Shown one piece after another: positions 18,999-27,116 of a stretch of DNA of 64,000 bases (position 1 is the stretch's first letter; the number at the start of each line of letters is the position of its first letter). Made by a program: the position numbers and the translations under genes. The notes below the pieces were generated by a model. The model worked only from the letters and a program-made list of their open reading frames with translations. It was not told the DNA's origin and did not search any database. The stretch spans positions 1 to 64,000 of the forward strand of contig NZ_JACXXN010000014.1 in NCBI RefSeq assembly GCF_014904695.1. Reading direction: 5' to 3'. The DNA is from Nostoc sp. MG11 (lineage in GTDB: Bacteria; Cyanobacteriota; Cyanobacteriia; Cyanobacteriales; Nostocaceae).

Positions 18999-19110
18999 AC
19001 AACAAGCACTACTTGATAAAGCTGTCAGGAGTTTACAAGCTGCAAAAGTTCTTAATCAAAATAATTTACCAGAGTTTGCTGCCGCTCGTGCTTATTACAC
19101 TATGTTTTAG
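18989..19110 (+). pseudogene. HEPN-domain toxin, truncated remnant
   Basis: A 40-codon frame from ATG 18989 reads MTPEQQALLDKAVRSLQAAK then a segment with EFAAARAYYTMF, the typical first third of a HEPN protein, and stops at TAG 19108-19110. The rest of the domain, including the RX4-6H RNase motif, is absent. Its start overlaps the end of the MNT remnant, as in intact MNT-HEPN pairs. Confidence 0.7.
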
Positions 19111-19186
19111 GCAAAATATCTGCTTGCCAAACACCGATATTTATGGTGTGCCAAAATAAATATCAGTAAAACTACGGTTTTGAATA

Positions 19187-19537
19187 ATGGCGTGGAATCC
19201 AAAGCAGCAGTTATTTGGCGATCGCTACATTATCGAAACAGAATTGGGTAGGGGCGGAATTGGCATTACCTACCTCGCCAGAAACCAAAGTGATGAGTTG
19301 CGCGTAATCAAAACTCTTCTAGACAAGTTTTTTAATGACCCTAACTGGATACCGCACTGCAACAAGTTACGGCAAGACTTCCGCGATGAGGCTTTAAGAC
19401 TGGCTTTGTGTCACCATCCTCATATTGTGCAGATAGAAAATGTCTTTGATGAAGGTAATTTTCCCTGCATGGCGATGGAGTATATCGAAGGGCAAGATTT
19501 AGGTAAGCGAATCACTGAAAACGGTTCGAGATATTGA
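19187..19537 (+). pseudogene. N-terminal fragment of a Ser/Thr protein kinase
   Basis: The 116-codon frame is a close paralogue of the first 108 residues of the kinase at 23153: MAWNPKQQLFGDRYIIETEL against MVWNPGKPLFGGRYIIDSQL, with the glycine loop LGRGGIGITYLA and VIK lysine intact. It ends before the HRD and DFG motifs, so it cannot phosphorylate. The similarity extends upstream of the ATG (GCCAAAATAAATATCAG near 19151 against GCCAATATAAATATCAG near 23118), so a duplication carried the leader too. At about 19525 the sequence switches to a Uma2-like tail. Confidence 0.8.
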
Positions 19538-19742
19538 AAGGTTGTGGCTTAGATGGTTCACTTTAGCGGGAGAATTAATTCCTGTACCCACAGAGGAAGC
19601 CCCTGCTGCAACTGAACGAGCTATAATTGCTGAACAAGAAACTACAGAAGCTAAACAAGAAGCAGCTCAAGCCAGACAAAAAGCAGAACAACTAGCAGAA
19701 CGTTTGCGTCAGTTAGGCGTGAATCCTAATGAGCTGGATTAA
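19525..19742 (+). pseudogene. C-terminal tail of a Uma2-type putative nuclease
   Basis: The frame continuing as ERLWLRWFTLAGELIPVPTE then an alanine/glutamate/glutamine coiled coil, ending AERLRQLGVNPNELD, is the characteristic C-terminus of many cyanobacterial Uma2 (DUF820) proteins. The PD-(D/E)XK nuclease core is missing. The tail is joined directly to the kinase fragment in a different frame, so a deletion appears to have fused two genes. Confidence 0.7.
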
Positions 19743-20411
19743 TTATTGTAACTTCAGGTAACTTTTTTTTATTGTCTTATAAACCTTTGTTACCAATTAA
19801 GTTTTGCAACGCTTATAAGAAACAGTTAATAAAGGCGAATTGGTCGAAATTATTCGATACACGGCATAATTTTCTGCTCTAGAGGAATCATCTGTACTGA
19901 AAACTTCAATAGCTGATACTGAGGTAGCTATCTAATAACAACATTGGCTTGCATAAAGGTTAATTTTTGAGAGCGATCGCATATTGAACACTTGAAATAC
20001 ATATAATATTTATCTTTGGAAGTCTATAGCGACTTCAGTTTTTTTAGGAAAATTACACTGTCACTTCGTTTTCTTCTGTTACAAAGCTTAGTGCTAATCA
20101 GGTTACTAGAGAAGAATATCGGCAGATTGCGAAAAGTGATGACTGAAGCACCCGCAGACATTACCGTAGACACTGGTTGTGTTTCGGCTGCTAAAATATT
20201 TAAATACAAGTAGTATAAAAACAACTACTTAAAGCAAAATTGTCTATTTGATCACATAACACCATTAACAGATTGTAGAAAAGTACATTCTTTTATCTTA
20301 AGAGTGGTGCTAACCTCGATTTTAGGGACGATACAAGCTTTTATCGGCTAGAGTTTCTATCTTTCAACAAACCAAATAATCTACTAACAAAATCGCAAGG
20401 AGTGCGATGAA
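19743..20411. other. Intergenic region, 669 bp, upstream of a kinase gene
   Basis: No gene can be supported; a 65-codon frame at 20016-20213 has no family features. One HIP1 octamer lies at 19973-19980. The last 130 bases presumably contain the promoter of the 20412 kinase. Confidence 0.35.
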
Positions 20412-21641
20412 ATGTCCCAATCTCCTTTAACAAGACCAGAAATAGCTCCCGGAACTCTAATTGATAACCGCTATATTATCCAAAAACTTTTGGGACAGGG
20501 AGGACTGGGACGAACATACTTAGCGTTTGATACTCGTCGCTTTAATGAAGCTTGTGTTCTCAAGGAATTTGCTCCCATTGGCACAGGGGAAAATGGACTG
20601 GAAAAATCTCGCAATTTATTCAAAAGAGAGGCAAAAATTCTCCATCAGCTGCAACATTCTCAAATTCCCAGGTTTTTAGCTTGCTTTGAAGGAGATGGCC
20701 GGTTATTCCTAGTTCAAGAGTATGTTGACGGCAAAACATATTCTAGACTGCTGGGAGAACTTCAAAGCCAGGGAAGAACTTTCTCGCAAGAGGAAGTCAT
20801 ACAGTGGTTAAAGAATTTGTTGCCTGTTTTGGAATATGTACACCAGCACAACATCATCCATCGAGATATTTCTCCTGACAACATCATGTTACCTGATGGC
20901 AAAGATATGCCAGTGCTGATTGATTTCGGTGTAGGTAAACAAATTGCCGACCTGAATGAGGGGAAAAACTCTAATCAAGTGACTTTTGTTGGCAAAATGT
21001 CCCTTGTAGGTAAAGTTGGATATGCTCCTCGCGAGCAGATTAGCTTAGGTTTATGTTCTCCCTGTAGTGATCTTTATGCTTTGGGGGTAACAACCATTGT
21101 ATTACTTACAGGTCGAGATCCATCTCTGCTAATGGATCAGTACTCCTTAGAGTGGAAATGGCGTTGCTATACCTATGTTAGCGATGCTTTTGCTCAAGTA
21201 CTCGATCGCATGTTAGCAGATACGCCTAACAAGCGATACCAAACAGCTAGAGAAGTTCTCACCGATTTAAAGCATCTTGGAGAACTAGAAGTAGAAAGAC
21301 CTACAGCGTTTGTTCATTTGTCTCCTACCGTATTTATTCCCGAATCTCAAACTAAGGCGACAATCCCGCAGTCTTACAGCCAATTTGGAGAAACAATATT
21401 TAGTGTGCCTGCTAGCCCGCAAATAGACCGAATTGAACAACAACCTTCAATCAGCCCAGCCTTTATCAAACGTTGTCAGCAAGCGTTAGCTTACCACATT
21501 GGGCCAATGGCAAATTTAGTTGTAGAAGAGACATTAGCTCAAAATCCTCAAATTTCATCTTACCAATTTGTTGAACTCATAGCTCAGGAGATTTCCAACT
21601 TTCAGGCAGCTTTTGAGTTAAAAAAAAGCCTACTATCATAG
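20412..21641 (+). CDS. Serine/threonine protein kinase
   Basis: The 409-residue Hanks-type kinase has all key residues: glycine loop LGQGGLGRTYLA (27-38), Lys51 (VLKEF), HRDISPDN at 150-157 and DFG at 171-173. The catalytic loop HRDIS instead of HRDLK is common in this cyanobacterial group. After the kinase domain (ending near 290) comes a linker and a C-terminal helical module of about 60 residues (IKRCQQALAYHIGPMANLVV, later ISSYQFVELIAQEI), a putative interaction domain. No transmembrane helix is seen. The ribosome site AAGGAG (20397-20402) precedes ATG 20412. It faces the haem sensor gene, 43 bases apart. Confidence 0.9.
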   Translation: MSQSPLTRPEIAPGTLIDNRYIIQKLLGQGGLGRTYLAFDTRRFNEACVLKEFAPIGTGENGLEKSRNLFKREAKILHQLQHSQIPRFLACFEGDGRLFLVQEYVDGKTYSRLLGELQSQGRTFSQEEVIQWLKNLLPVLEYVHQHNIIHRDISPDNIMLPDGKDMPVLIDFGVGKQIADLNEGKNSNQVTFVGKMSLVGKVGYAPREQISLGLCSPCSDLYALGVTTIVLLTGRDPSLLMDQYSLEWKWRCYTYVSDAFAQVLDRMLADTPNKRYQTAREVLTDLKHLGELEVERPTAFVHLSPTVFIPESQTKATIPQSYSQFGETIFSVPASPQIDRIEQQPSISPAFIKRCQQALAYHIGPMANLVVEETLAQNPQISSYQFVELIAQEISNFQAAFELKKSLLS

Positions 21642-21684
21642 TGTATTTAGACCTCTAATTAATTTAGAGATAGTTTTGAATTTT

Positions 21685-22593
21685 TTAATTACCCGTATTA
21701 CCCTGAGATCGCTTAATTCTTTTCATTGCCATTTCTAAACTTAACTGCATTCGTTTAAAAGCCTTAGCCAAATTACCGATTTCATCATTAGAGAACTGCT
21801 CAAATTCAACATCCATATGTCCTGTGCTGACTTCTTCAGCCACACGAGTTATACGTTTGAGAGGCCTAACAACTTGTCGATTTAAGAAAAAGTTGACTAA
21901 CAGAATAGCTGCTATAAAAACAGTTGAAACAATTAAGATAATTACCAAAGAAGAGTAATTGGCTTTGTTGATAACTTTATTCGCTGGCACTGATATGATT
22001 TGAGCGCCTATAATGTCATTCAACTTCCATCCAAATCCATTAGCTGTGCCATAAAGAGCAATCATACTTTGAGGTGCAGCTTCAGGGGTGCTGTGACACA
22101 CTAGGCAGCTTTCTTCACGAATTGGTAATGGACGAGCAATATAAAAGATATCTCCACCAGGAATTGAGCGAAATCCACTCGTTTCTTTGAGATTTGGTTT
22201 TTTGATGAAACTTTCTACAATTTCTGTTTCAAAACTATCAGCTTTATCCCGCAGATTAGTAGGATTTAGTGTTGCTTCTTTATAAAAGAAATCGCGGTAG
22301 TCTGCTGTTTTTCGCAAAATCTCAAACACTTCTCGTGCTGAGTATGCAGGCACACTTTGTGGTAAAAACTTAGTTGTCAGTTTATCAGCTAACTCAGGAT
22401 TAACTTGAGTATTGGTATATTGACGAACAGAACTCATAGTTTCCATAAGCATGAGAGCTGTTGAGGCAATATCTTGTCTGGCATTCTGTCTGAGCAAAGA
22501 AGAAAGAGCCAAACCACTCAAGCTCAAACCAAATACCAGAATTACAAGTAGCAGAATTGTAAATTTTTGTCTCAAATTCAGATTGTTTAACAT
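21685..22593 (-). CDS. Membrane c-type-haem sensor (Tll0287-like/DUF3365) with HAMP domain
   Basis: The 302-residue protein has a first membrane helix (about 10-32), a periplasmic Tll0287-like domain carrying one haem c motif C163-x-x-C166-H167 (SCLVCHSTPEAAP), a second helix (about 211-232) and a HAMP linker (about 233-286), then only about 15 residues. With no kinase or cyclase output domain, it must signal to a partner. The Ser/Thr kinase gene converging on it is a plausible candidate, by neighbourhood only. Haem c sensors of this layout are proposed to sense redox state or gases. Confidence 0.82.
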   Translation of the reverse strand: MLNNLNLRQKFTILLLVILVFGLSLSGLALSSLLRQNARQDIASTALMLMETMSSVRQYTNTQVNPELADKLTTKFLPQSVPAYSAREVFEILRKTADYRDFFYKEATLNPTNLRDKADSFETEIVESFIKKPNLKETSGFRSIPGGDIFYIARPLPIREESCLVCHSTPEAAPQSMIALYGTANGFGWKLNDIIGAQIISVPANKVINKANYSSLVIILIVSTVFIAAILLVNFFLNRQVVRPLKRITRVAEEVSTGHMDVEFEQFSNDEIGNLAKAFKRMQLSLEMAMKRIKRSQGNTGN

Positions 22594-23152
22594 AATCCAA
22601 AATTACTTACAATTAAAATTAACATTCCCAAACGAGCTTAAAGTCATCGTTTACTCTTATATAATATAAGCAAAAAAGTAAGGTTTTTAGCGAAAAGTTT
22701 GCACGTCTGGGTAACAGGAGCGCAAAAATTTTTAAGACAGCGAAAAGCTGCAGTTGAGTTAAAACTATTAGAGTATATCTAAAATATATTCTTGATAATA
22801 ACAAGATATTTTTACCAGCGAAATTGTTTTTTTGGATGTTTGTATAAATAGGAGGGCGAGTCGTCATAAAGGGATATCAGATTGAGCAATCGCCTTGATT
22901 TTGACTAAACTTTTTTTGTCATGTCTACCCTTCAGTAACTTTTGTCATTTTAATCCCTCTTAATACAGTATTGTTTATTTATGTCCAGTCACTTCTTTGC
23001 AAACTCTTGTTAAATATGAAAATTAATAAAAATATTCTTTAAGCAACTAGTTTCCTCAAGGCTACAGCAATCCTATTTAAGTTATCAATAACTTGTGTTG
23101 TATGTTCTAATCTAGTGCCAATATAAATATCAGCATTTGGCAAGTATTACTA
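22594..23152. other. Divergent intergenic region, 559 bp
   Basis: It separates the haem sensor (minus) from the WD40 kinase (plus). It is AT-rich with no supported gene. Bases 23118-23152 are shared with the leader of the truncated kinase copy at 19187, marking the conserved part of the leader. Confidence 0.4.
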
Positions 23153-24952
23153 ATGGTGTGGAATCCAGGAAAGCCTTTATTTGGAGGGCGTTACATTATT
23201 GACAGTCAACTAGGCGAAGGGGGAATTGGCATTACTTATCTAGCCAGAAATCAACGGGATGAACTGCGAGTGATTAAAACCCTCAAAGAAGAAATCCTCA
23301 ATCACCCCGCCTGGATACTCCACCGCAATAAATTACGGCAAGACTTCCGCGATGAAGCAGTTAGGCTTGCTGTGTGTCACCATCCCCATGTAGTGCAAAT
23401 AGAAACCATCTTCGATGAAGGGAATTTGCCTTGTATGGTGATGGAATACATTAAAGGCGAAGACTTAGGCCAGCGTTTGAGGCGCATGGGGGTACTCTCA
23501 GAAGCAGAAGCGCTGCTGTACGTCCGACAAATTGGTGACGCTTTGACATTAGTTCACTCTAAAGGCTTGCTGCATAGAGATCTCAAGCCGCGCAACATCA
23601 TGATCCGCATAGATAAATCAGAAGCAGTGCTGATAGACTTTGGTATTGCCAGAGAATTTATTCCCAATGTAATCCAAAGGCATACCGCATATCGCACTCC
23701 TGGTTTTGCTCCACCGGAACAATATGAATTGGAAGCGCCACGAGGAGAATACATTGATATCTATGCCCTAGCTGCTACCTTGTATAATTTGCTAACCGCA
23801 GTTGTGCCAACGAATGCAGATGACAGACGTCAAAACATTCGCCTAGAACCACCACAATATTTTAATCCCAAGATCAGCAATAGGGTAAATCAGGCTATTC
23901 TGCGCGGCATGGATTTGGAGTCAACATATCGCCCCCAATCTGTACAGGAGTGGTTGGATTTATTAGATTCTGATACTGAGAATGATGTAGCATCACTCAC
24001 ACCTAGAGTAGTGATCGCACCCGGATTACACACCCCTATTGTACCAGAGCAGCCGAATTGGCAATGCATACACACCCTTAAAGGCCATTCCAGCATGGTC
24101 AGTGCGATCGCCATCAGCCCAGATGGGCAACTTGTTGCTAGTGGCAGTAATGACAACACTATCAAACTTTGGCAACTAGGAACTGGTAAGCTACTGCGTC
24201 ACATAGGTCGTTGGTGTTCTGGCCATTCCAGCATGGTTCATTCCGTCGCCTTCAGCCCTCGTGAACAGCTCCTTGCTAGCGGTAGTTGGGATAACACTAT
24301 TAAGCTGTGGCACTTAAATACAGGTAGAGAAAATAGTACTTTTACTGGTCATGCTAATTGGGTAAATTCTGTCGTCTTTAGTCCAGATGGCCAGGTTCTA
24401 GCTAGTGGTAGTGCAGACTGCACTATCAAACTTTGGTACGTATACACAAACAGAGAAATTCAAACTTTCACAGGTCATTCTGACTCAGTTTGGTCAGTTG
24501 CCTTTAACCTGGATGGACAAATTCTGGCTAGTAGTAGTGCAGACTACACCATCAAACTGTGGAACGTATATACAGGCAGAGAAATCCAAACTCTTACAGG
24601 TCATTCTTTTTTCGTCAACTGTATCGCTTTCAGCCCCGATGGACAACTTCTAGCTAGCGGTAGTGCGGACTGCACTATAAAACTTTGGCACGTACACACA
24701 GGTAGAGAAATTCAAACTTTCACAGGTCATTCTAATTCAGTTTGGTCAGTCGCCTTCAGCCCCGATGGACAACTCATAGCTAGTGGTAGTTGGGATAATA
24801 CGATTAAACTGTGGCACATAGACACAGGCAAACAAATCAGCACACTCATAGGTCATTCTAACTATGTTAGATCTGTCGCTTTCAGCCCCGATGGACAAAC
24901 TCTAGTCAGTGGAAGTGATGACGACACCATCAAGATTTGGCGACGGGGGTAA
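23153..24952 (+). CDS. Serine/threonine protein kinase with seven WD40 repeats
   Basis: The 599-residue protein couples a complete Hanks kinase (loop LGEGGIGITYLA, Lys42, HRDLKPRN 141-148, DFG 162-164, APPEQYE activation segment) to a C-terminal beta propeller (about 305-599). The seven WD40 units end in IKLW (six times) or IKIW, enough for one closed propeller. Such kinase-WD40 fusions are abundant in filamentous cyanobacteria; targets are unknown. At DNA level the repeats have a 126-bp period, and a 30-bp block recurs exactly 252 bases apart (24452 and 24704), pointing to recent duplication of a two-blade unit. The start is ATG 23153. Confidence 0.93.
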   Translation: MVWNPGKPLFGGRYIIDSQLGEGGIGITYLARNQRDELRVIKTLKEEILNHPAWILHRNKLRQDFRDEAVRLAVCHHPHVVQIETIFDEGNLPCMVMEYIKGEDLGQRLRRMGVLSEAEALLYVRQIGDALTLVHSKGLLHRDLKPRNIMIRIDKSEAVLIDFGIAREFIPNVIQRHTAYRTPGFAPPEQYELEAPRGEYIDIYALAATLYNLLTAVVPTNADDRRQNIRLEPPQYFNPKISNRVNQAILRGMDLESTYRPQSVQEWLDLLDSDTENDVASLTPRVVIAPGLHTPIVPEQPNWQCIHTLKGHSSMVSAIAISPDGQLVASGSNDNTIKLWQLGTGKLLRHIGRWCSGHSSMVHSVAFSPREQLLASGSWDNTIKLWHLNTGRENSTFTGHANWVNSVVFSPDGQVLASGSADCTIKLWYVYTNREIQTFTGHSDSVWSVAFNLDGQILASSSADYTIKLWNVYTGREIQTLTGHSFFVNCIAFSPDGQLLASGSADCTIKLWHVHTGREIQTFTGHSNSVWSVAFSPDGQLIASGSWDNTIKLWHIDTGKQISTLIGHSNYVRSVAFSPDGQTLVSGSDDDTIKIWRRG

Positions 24953-25075
24953 TAAATAATTCATAATTTGTAATTCATAATTTGTAATACTTTGGCTACG
25001 CTCAGTACAAGTTCGTAATTTATAATTCATAATTCGTAATTCGTAATTCGTAATTTTGAATTGACATCTCTCTGT
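24953..25075. repeat. AT-rich short tandem repeat tract (TAATTCGTAATTCG type)
   Basis: Imperfect repeats of TTCATAATTTGTAA and TTCGTAATTCGTAA occupy 24959-25055, interrupted by GGCTACGCTCAGTACAAG. This repeat type is common between genes in Nostoc/Anabaena. Confidence 0.6.
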
Positions 25076-25177
25076 GCTTGGTGTATTTGGTAACTTTTAA
25101 ACCTCCAGATAGACTTGCAATTGTCCGAAAATTGTCACAATAATGACTGCAAACGTTATTGTTGAACAATTAATTTT

Positions 25178-26071
25178 ATGGGCTTTGGTATTGGTGATTT
25201 ATTCTGGATTTTTCTTCTTCTCTCTTCCCTACAACCCATCTGGCAAAGACGTCAAGTAGAATATCGGCGCTTGCGTGCTTTACAGGAATTCCAGCAAGAG
25301 CGCAAAAGTCGGGTTATTTTGCTGATTCACCGCCAAGAGTCCATTAGCTTACTGGGCATTCCCTTATCGCGCTACATTACCATCGAAGACTCAGAACAAA
25401 TACTACGAGCAATTCGTCTCACCCCGCCAGATGTCCCGATTGACCTAATTTTGCATACTCCTGGTGGTTTGGTATTGGCTACAGAACAAATTGCTAGAGC
25501 ATTAATTCGCCATACCGCAAAAGTCAGTGTATTTGTGCCTCACTACGCCATGAGCGGTGGTACAATGCTTGCCCTCGCCTCTGATGAAATTATCATGGAT
25601 GCCAACGCTGTCTTGGGGCCAGTTGATCCCCAACTGGGTAATTATCCAGCAGCGAGTATTTTGAAAGTGGTTGAAGATAAACCCATTGGTGAAATTGACG
25701 ACCAAACTTTGATCATGGCAGACCTCTCACGCAAAGCTATTCAGCAGGTACAGCGGTTTGTACGGACTTTGCTCAAAGATAGTATACCTAAACAAAAGGT
25801 TCTGCCAGAAAACATTGAACCGATTATTGAAGCCTTGACAACCGGACGTGTCACTCACGATTATCCCATCACCATTGAAGAGGCCACAGAAATGGGGCTG
25901 CCCGTAACTGTCGGACTGCCCCTTTCTATTTATGAACTTATGGATTTATATCCACAGCCCCAAGGAGGGCGACCCACCGTCCAGTATATTCCTATGCCTT
26001 ACAACGATCGCCGCCCAATTTTACCCACGCCTAAAGGCAGACCCTTAGAAGAACCAACTCAGAACACTTAA
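25178..26071 (+). CDS. ClpP-fold membrane serine protease (SDH proteinase family)
   Basis: The 297-residue protein belongs to the serine dehydrogenase proteinase (SDH, PF01972) branch of the ClpP/crotonase fold. A short N-terminal membrane segment (DLFWIFLLLSSLQPIW, residues 7-22) anchors it. The oxyanion-loop motif DLILHTPGGLVLATEQIARAL and the nucleophile Ser in HYAMSGGTMLALASDEI (about residue 128) are present, followed by the AVLGPVDPQLG block. It probably acts in membrane-protein quality control, but no substrate is known. The C-terminus is proline-rich (MPYNDRRPILPTPKGRP). Confidence 0.85.
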   Translation: MGFGIGDLFWIFLLLSSLQPIWQRRQVEYRRLRALQEFQQERKSRVILLIHRQESISLLGIPLSRYITIEDSEQILRAIRLTPPDVPIDLILHTPGGLVLATEQIARALIRHTAKVSVFVPHYAMSGGTMLALASDEIIMDANAVLGPVDPQLGNYPAASILKVVEDKPIGEIDDQTLIMADLSRKAIQQVQRFVRTLLKDSIPKQKVLPENIEPIIEALTTGRVTHDYPITIEEATEMGLPVTVGLPLSIYELMDLYPQPQGGRPTVQYIPMPYNDRRPILPTPKGRPLEEPTQNT

Positions 26072-26103
26072 AACCTCAGAGTTAGTAATTGCTCAGGTAA
26101 TGC

Positions 26104-26841
26104 TTAGGGTGTAACCGTTGGTGTTGGTGTTGGTGTAACTGTTGGTGTTTGTGTTGGTGTAACTGTTGGTGTTGGTGTTGGTGTAGCTGTTGGTGTAGTT
26201 GTTGGTGTAACTGTTGGTGTAGCTGTTGGCGTAGCTCTCGGTGTAGCTGTTGGCGTAGCCGTTGGTGTAACTGTTGGTGTAGCTGTGGGCGTAGCTCTCG
26301 GTGTCGCCGTTGGCTTAACTGTGGGCGTAGCTCTCGGTGTCGCCGTTGGCTTAACTGTCGGCTGGCTAAAGGCTTTCTTAGCTTCTTCATTCAGCTTTTG
26401 GCGGAGTGCTAAATTAGCAATTCCGGTTTCTTGCAGCTGATATTTTTTCTGAAATTCCTTCACCACCTCTTCCGTCCGTGGGCCATAAAACTGATCTCGG
26501 GGGAGGGGAGGATTTGGCTTAACTACTGCATTCAAATTTGCTTGCAGAATTTGCATGATGTTAGCGGCATAACCTTGGGTTTGTGGCCCTGCTATCCCAT
26601 CAACTGGTTTTAGCTTATAACCCGTCTGAAATTCACGGATTGCTTTTTTAGTTTCTTCATCCGTCAATGGCGTATTTGTAACCTTGACGTTGTAACCTAA
26701 TCCCCGCAATACAGCCCGAAATTGCTGTGGCGTATAATTACGTTGAATAGCTGCAAAACTGGTGTCAAAAACTACTAAGCTAGCAGTTATCAAGCAAGTT
26801 GTAGCAACTGACACGCTTGATTTTCCAAACTCACACCACAT
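26104..26841 (-). CDS. Secreted peptidoglycan-binding protein with Thr-Pro repeat tail
   Basis: The 245-residue exported protein has a signal peptide (about residues 1-31, ending SFAA), two PG_binding_1-like domains (FRAVLRGLGYNVKVTNTPLT with GIAGPQTQ; then FYGPRTEEVVKEFQKKYQL with GIANLALRQKL), and about 80 residues of ATP/TVTP/TPTP repeats running to the stop codon. It probably binds cell-wall glycan, the repeat acting as a stiff spacer or glycosylation target. The coding repeat (26110-26350) is length-variable DNA by nature. No catalytic wall-hydrolase domain is attached. Confidence 0.82.
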   Translation of the reverse strand: MWCEFGKSSVSVATTCLITASLVVFDTSFAAIQRNYTPQQFRAVLRGLGYNVKVTNTPLTDEETKKAIREFQTGYKLKPVDGIAGPQTQGYAANIMQILQANLNAVVKPNPPLPRDQFYGPRTEEVVKEFQKKYQLQETGIANLALRQKLNEEAKKAFSQPTVKPTATPRATPTVKPTATPRATPTATPTVTPTATPTATPRATPTATPTVTPTTTPTATPTPTPTVTPTQTPTVTPTPTPTVTP

Positions 26842-27116
26842 ACTTAAAACTCCTTTGGATTAAATCAGCAGGATATAGAGATTAACAGATGCACCTTAAG
26901 TTTCTCTAACATCTTTTTTCTCTATTTTTAATGAATTTTGATTAATTTGTGAGCTATTTTTTAATTAAACGCTAAATTTATAAAAATATAGTTTTGTCAT
27001 CTACCAAAAGAAAGACTTTAAATTAGAAGTAGTTTGGTTATAGAAAGACCTGAAAATAAATAACAAAGAGATGTGAAATCTAAAATATTCAAATTTGTAT
27101 AATCTAAAACTAAAGA

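Noticed and set aside
20016-20213. 65-codon plus frame (and an opposite 66-codon frame) upstream of the 20412 kinase
   Set aside because: Both strands are open over the same AT-rich stretch, with no start signal or family features.
24953-25075. Regular AT-rich repeats considered as a CRISPR array or origin
   Set aside because: Units are short and contiguous without spacers; no DnaA-box cluster or dnaA/dnaN genes are near.
26082-26390. Leucine/glutamine/histidine-repeat frames overlapping the peptidoglycan-binding gene
   Set aside because: They are shadows of the Thr-Pro repeat DNA read in other frames.
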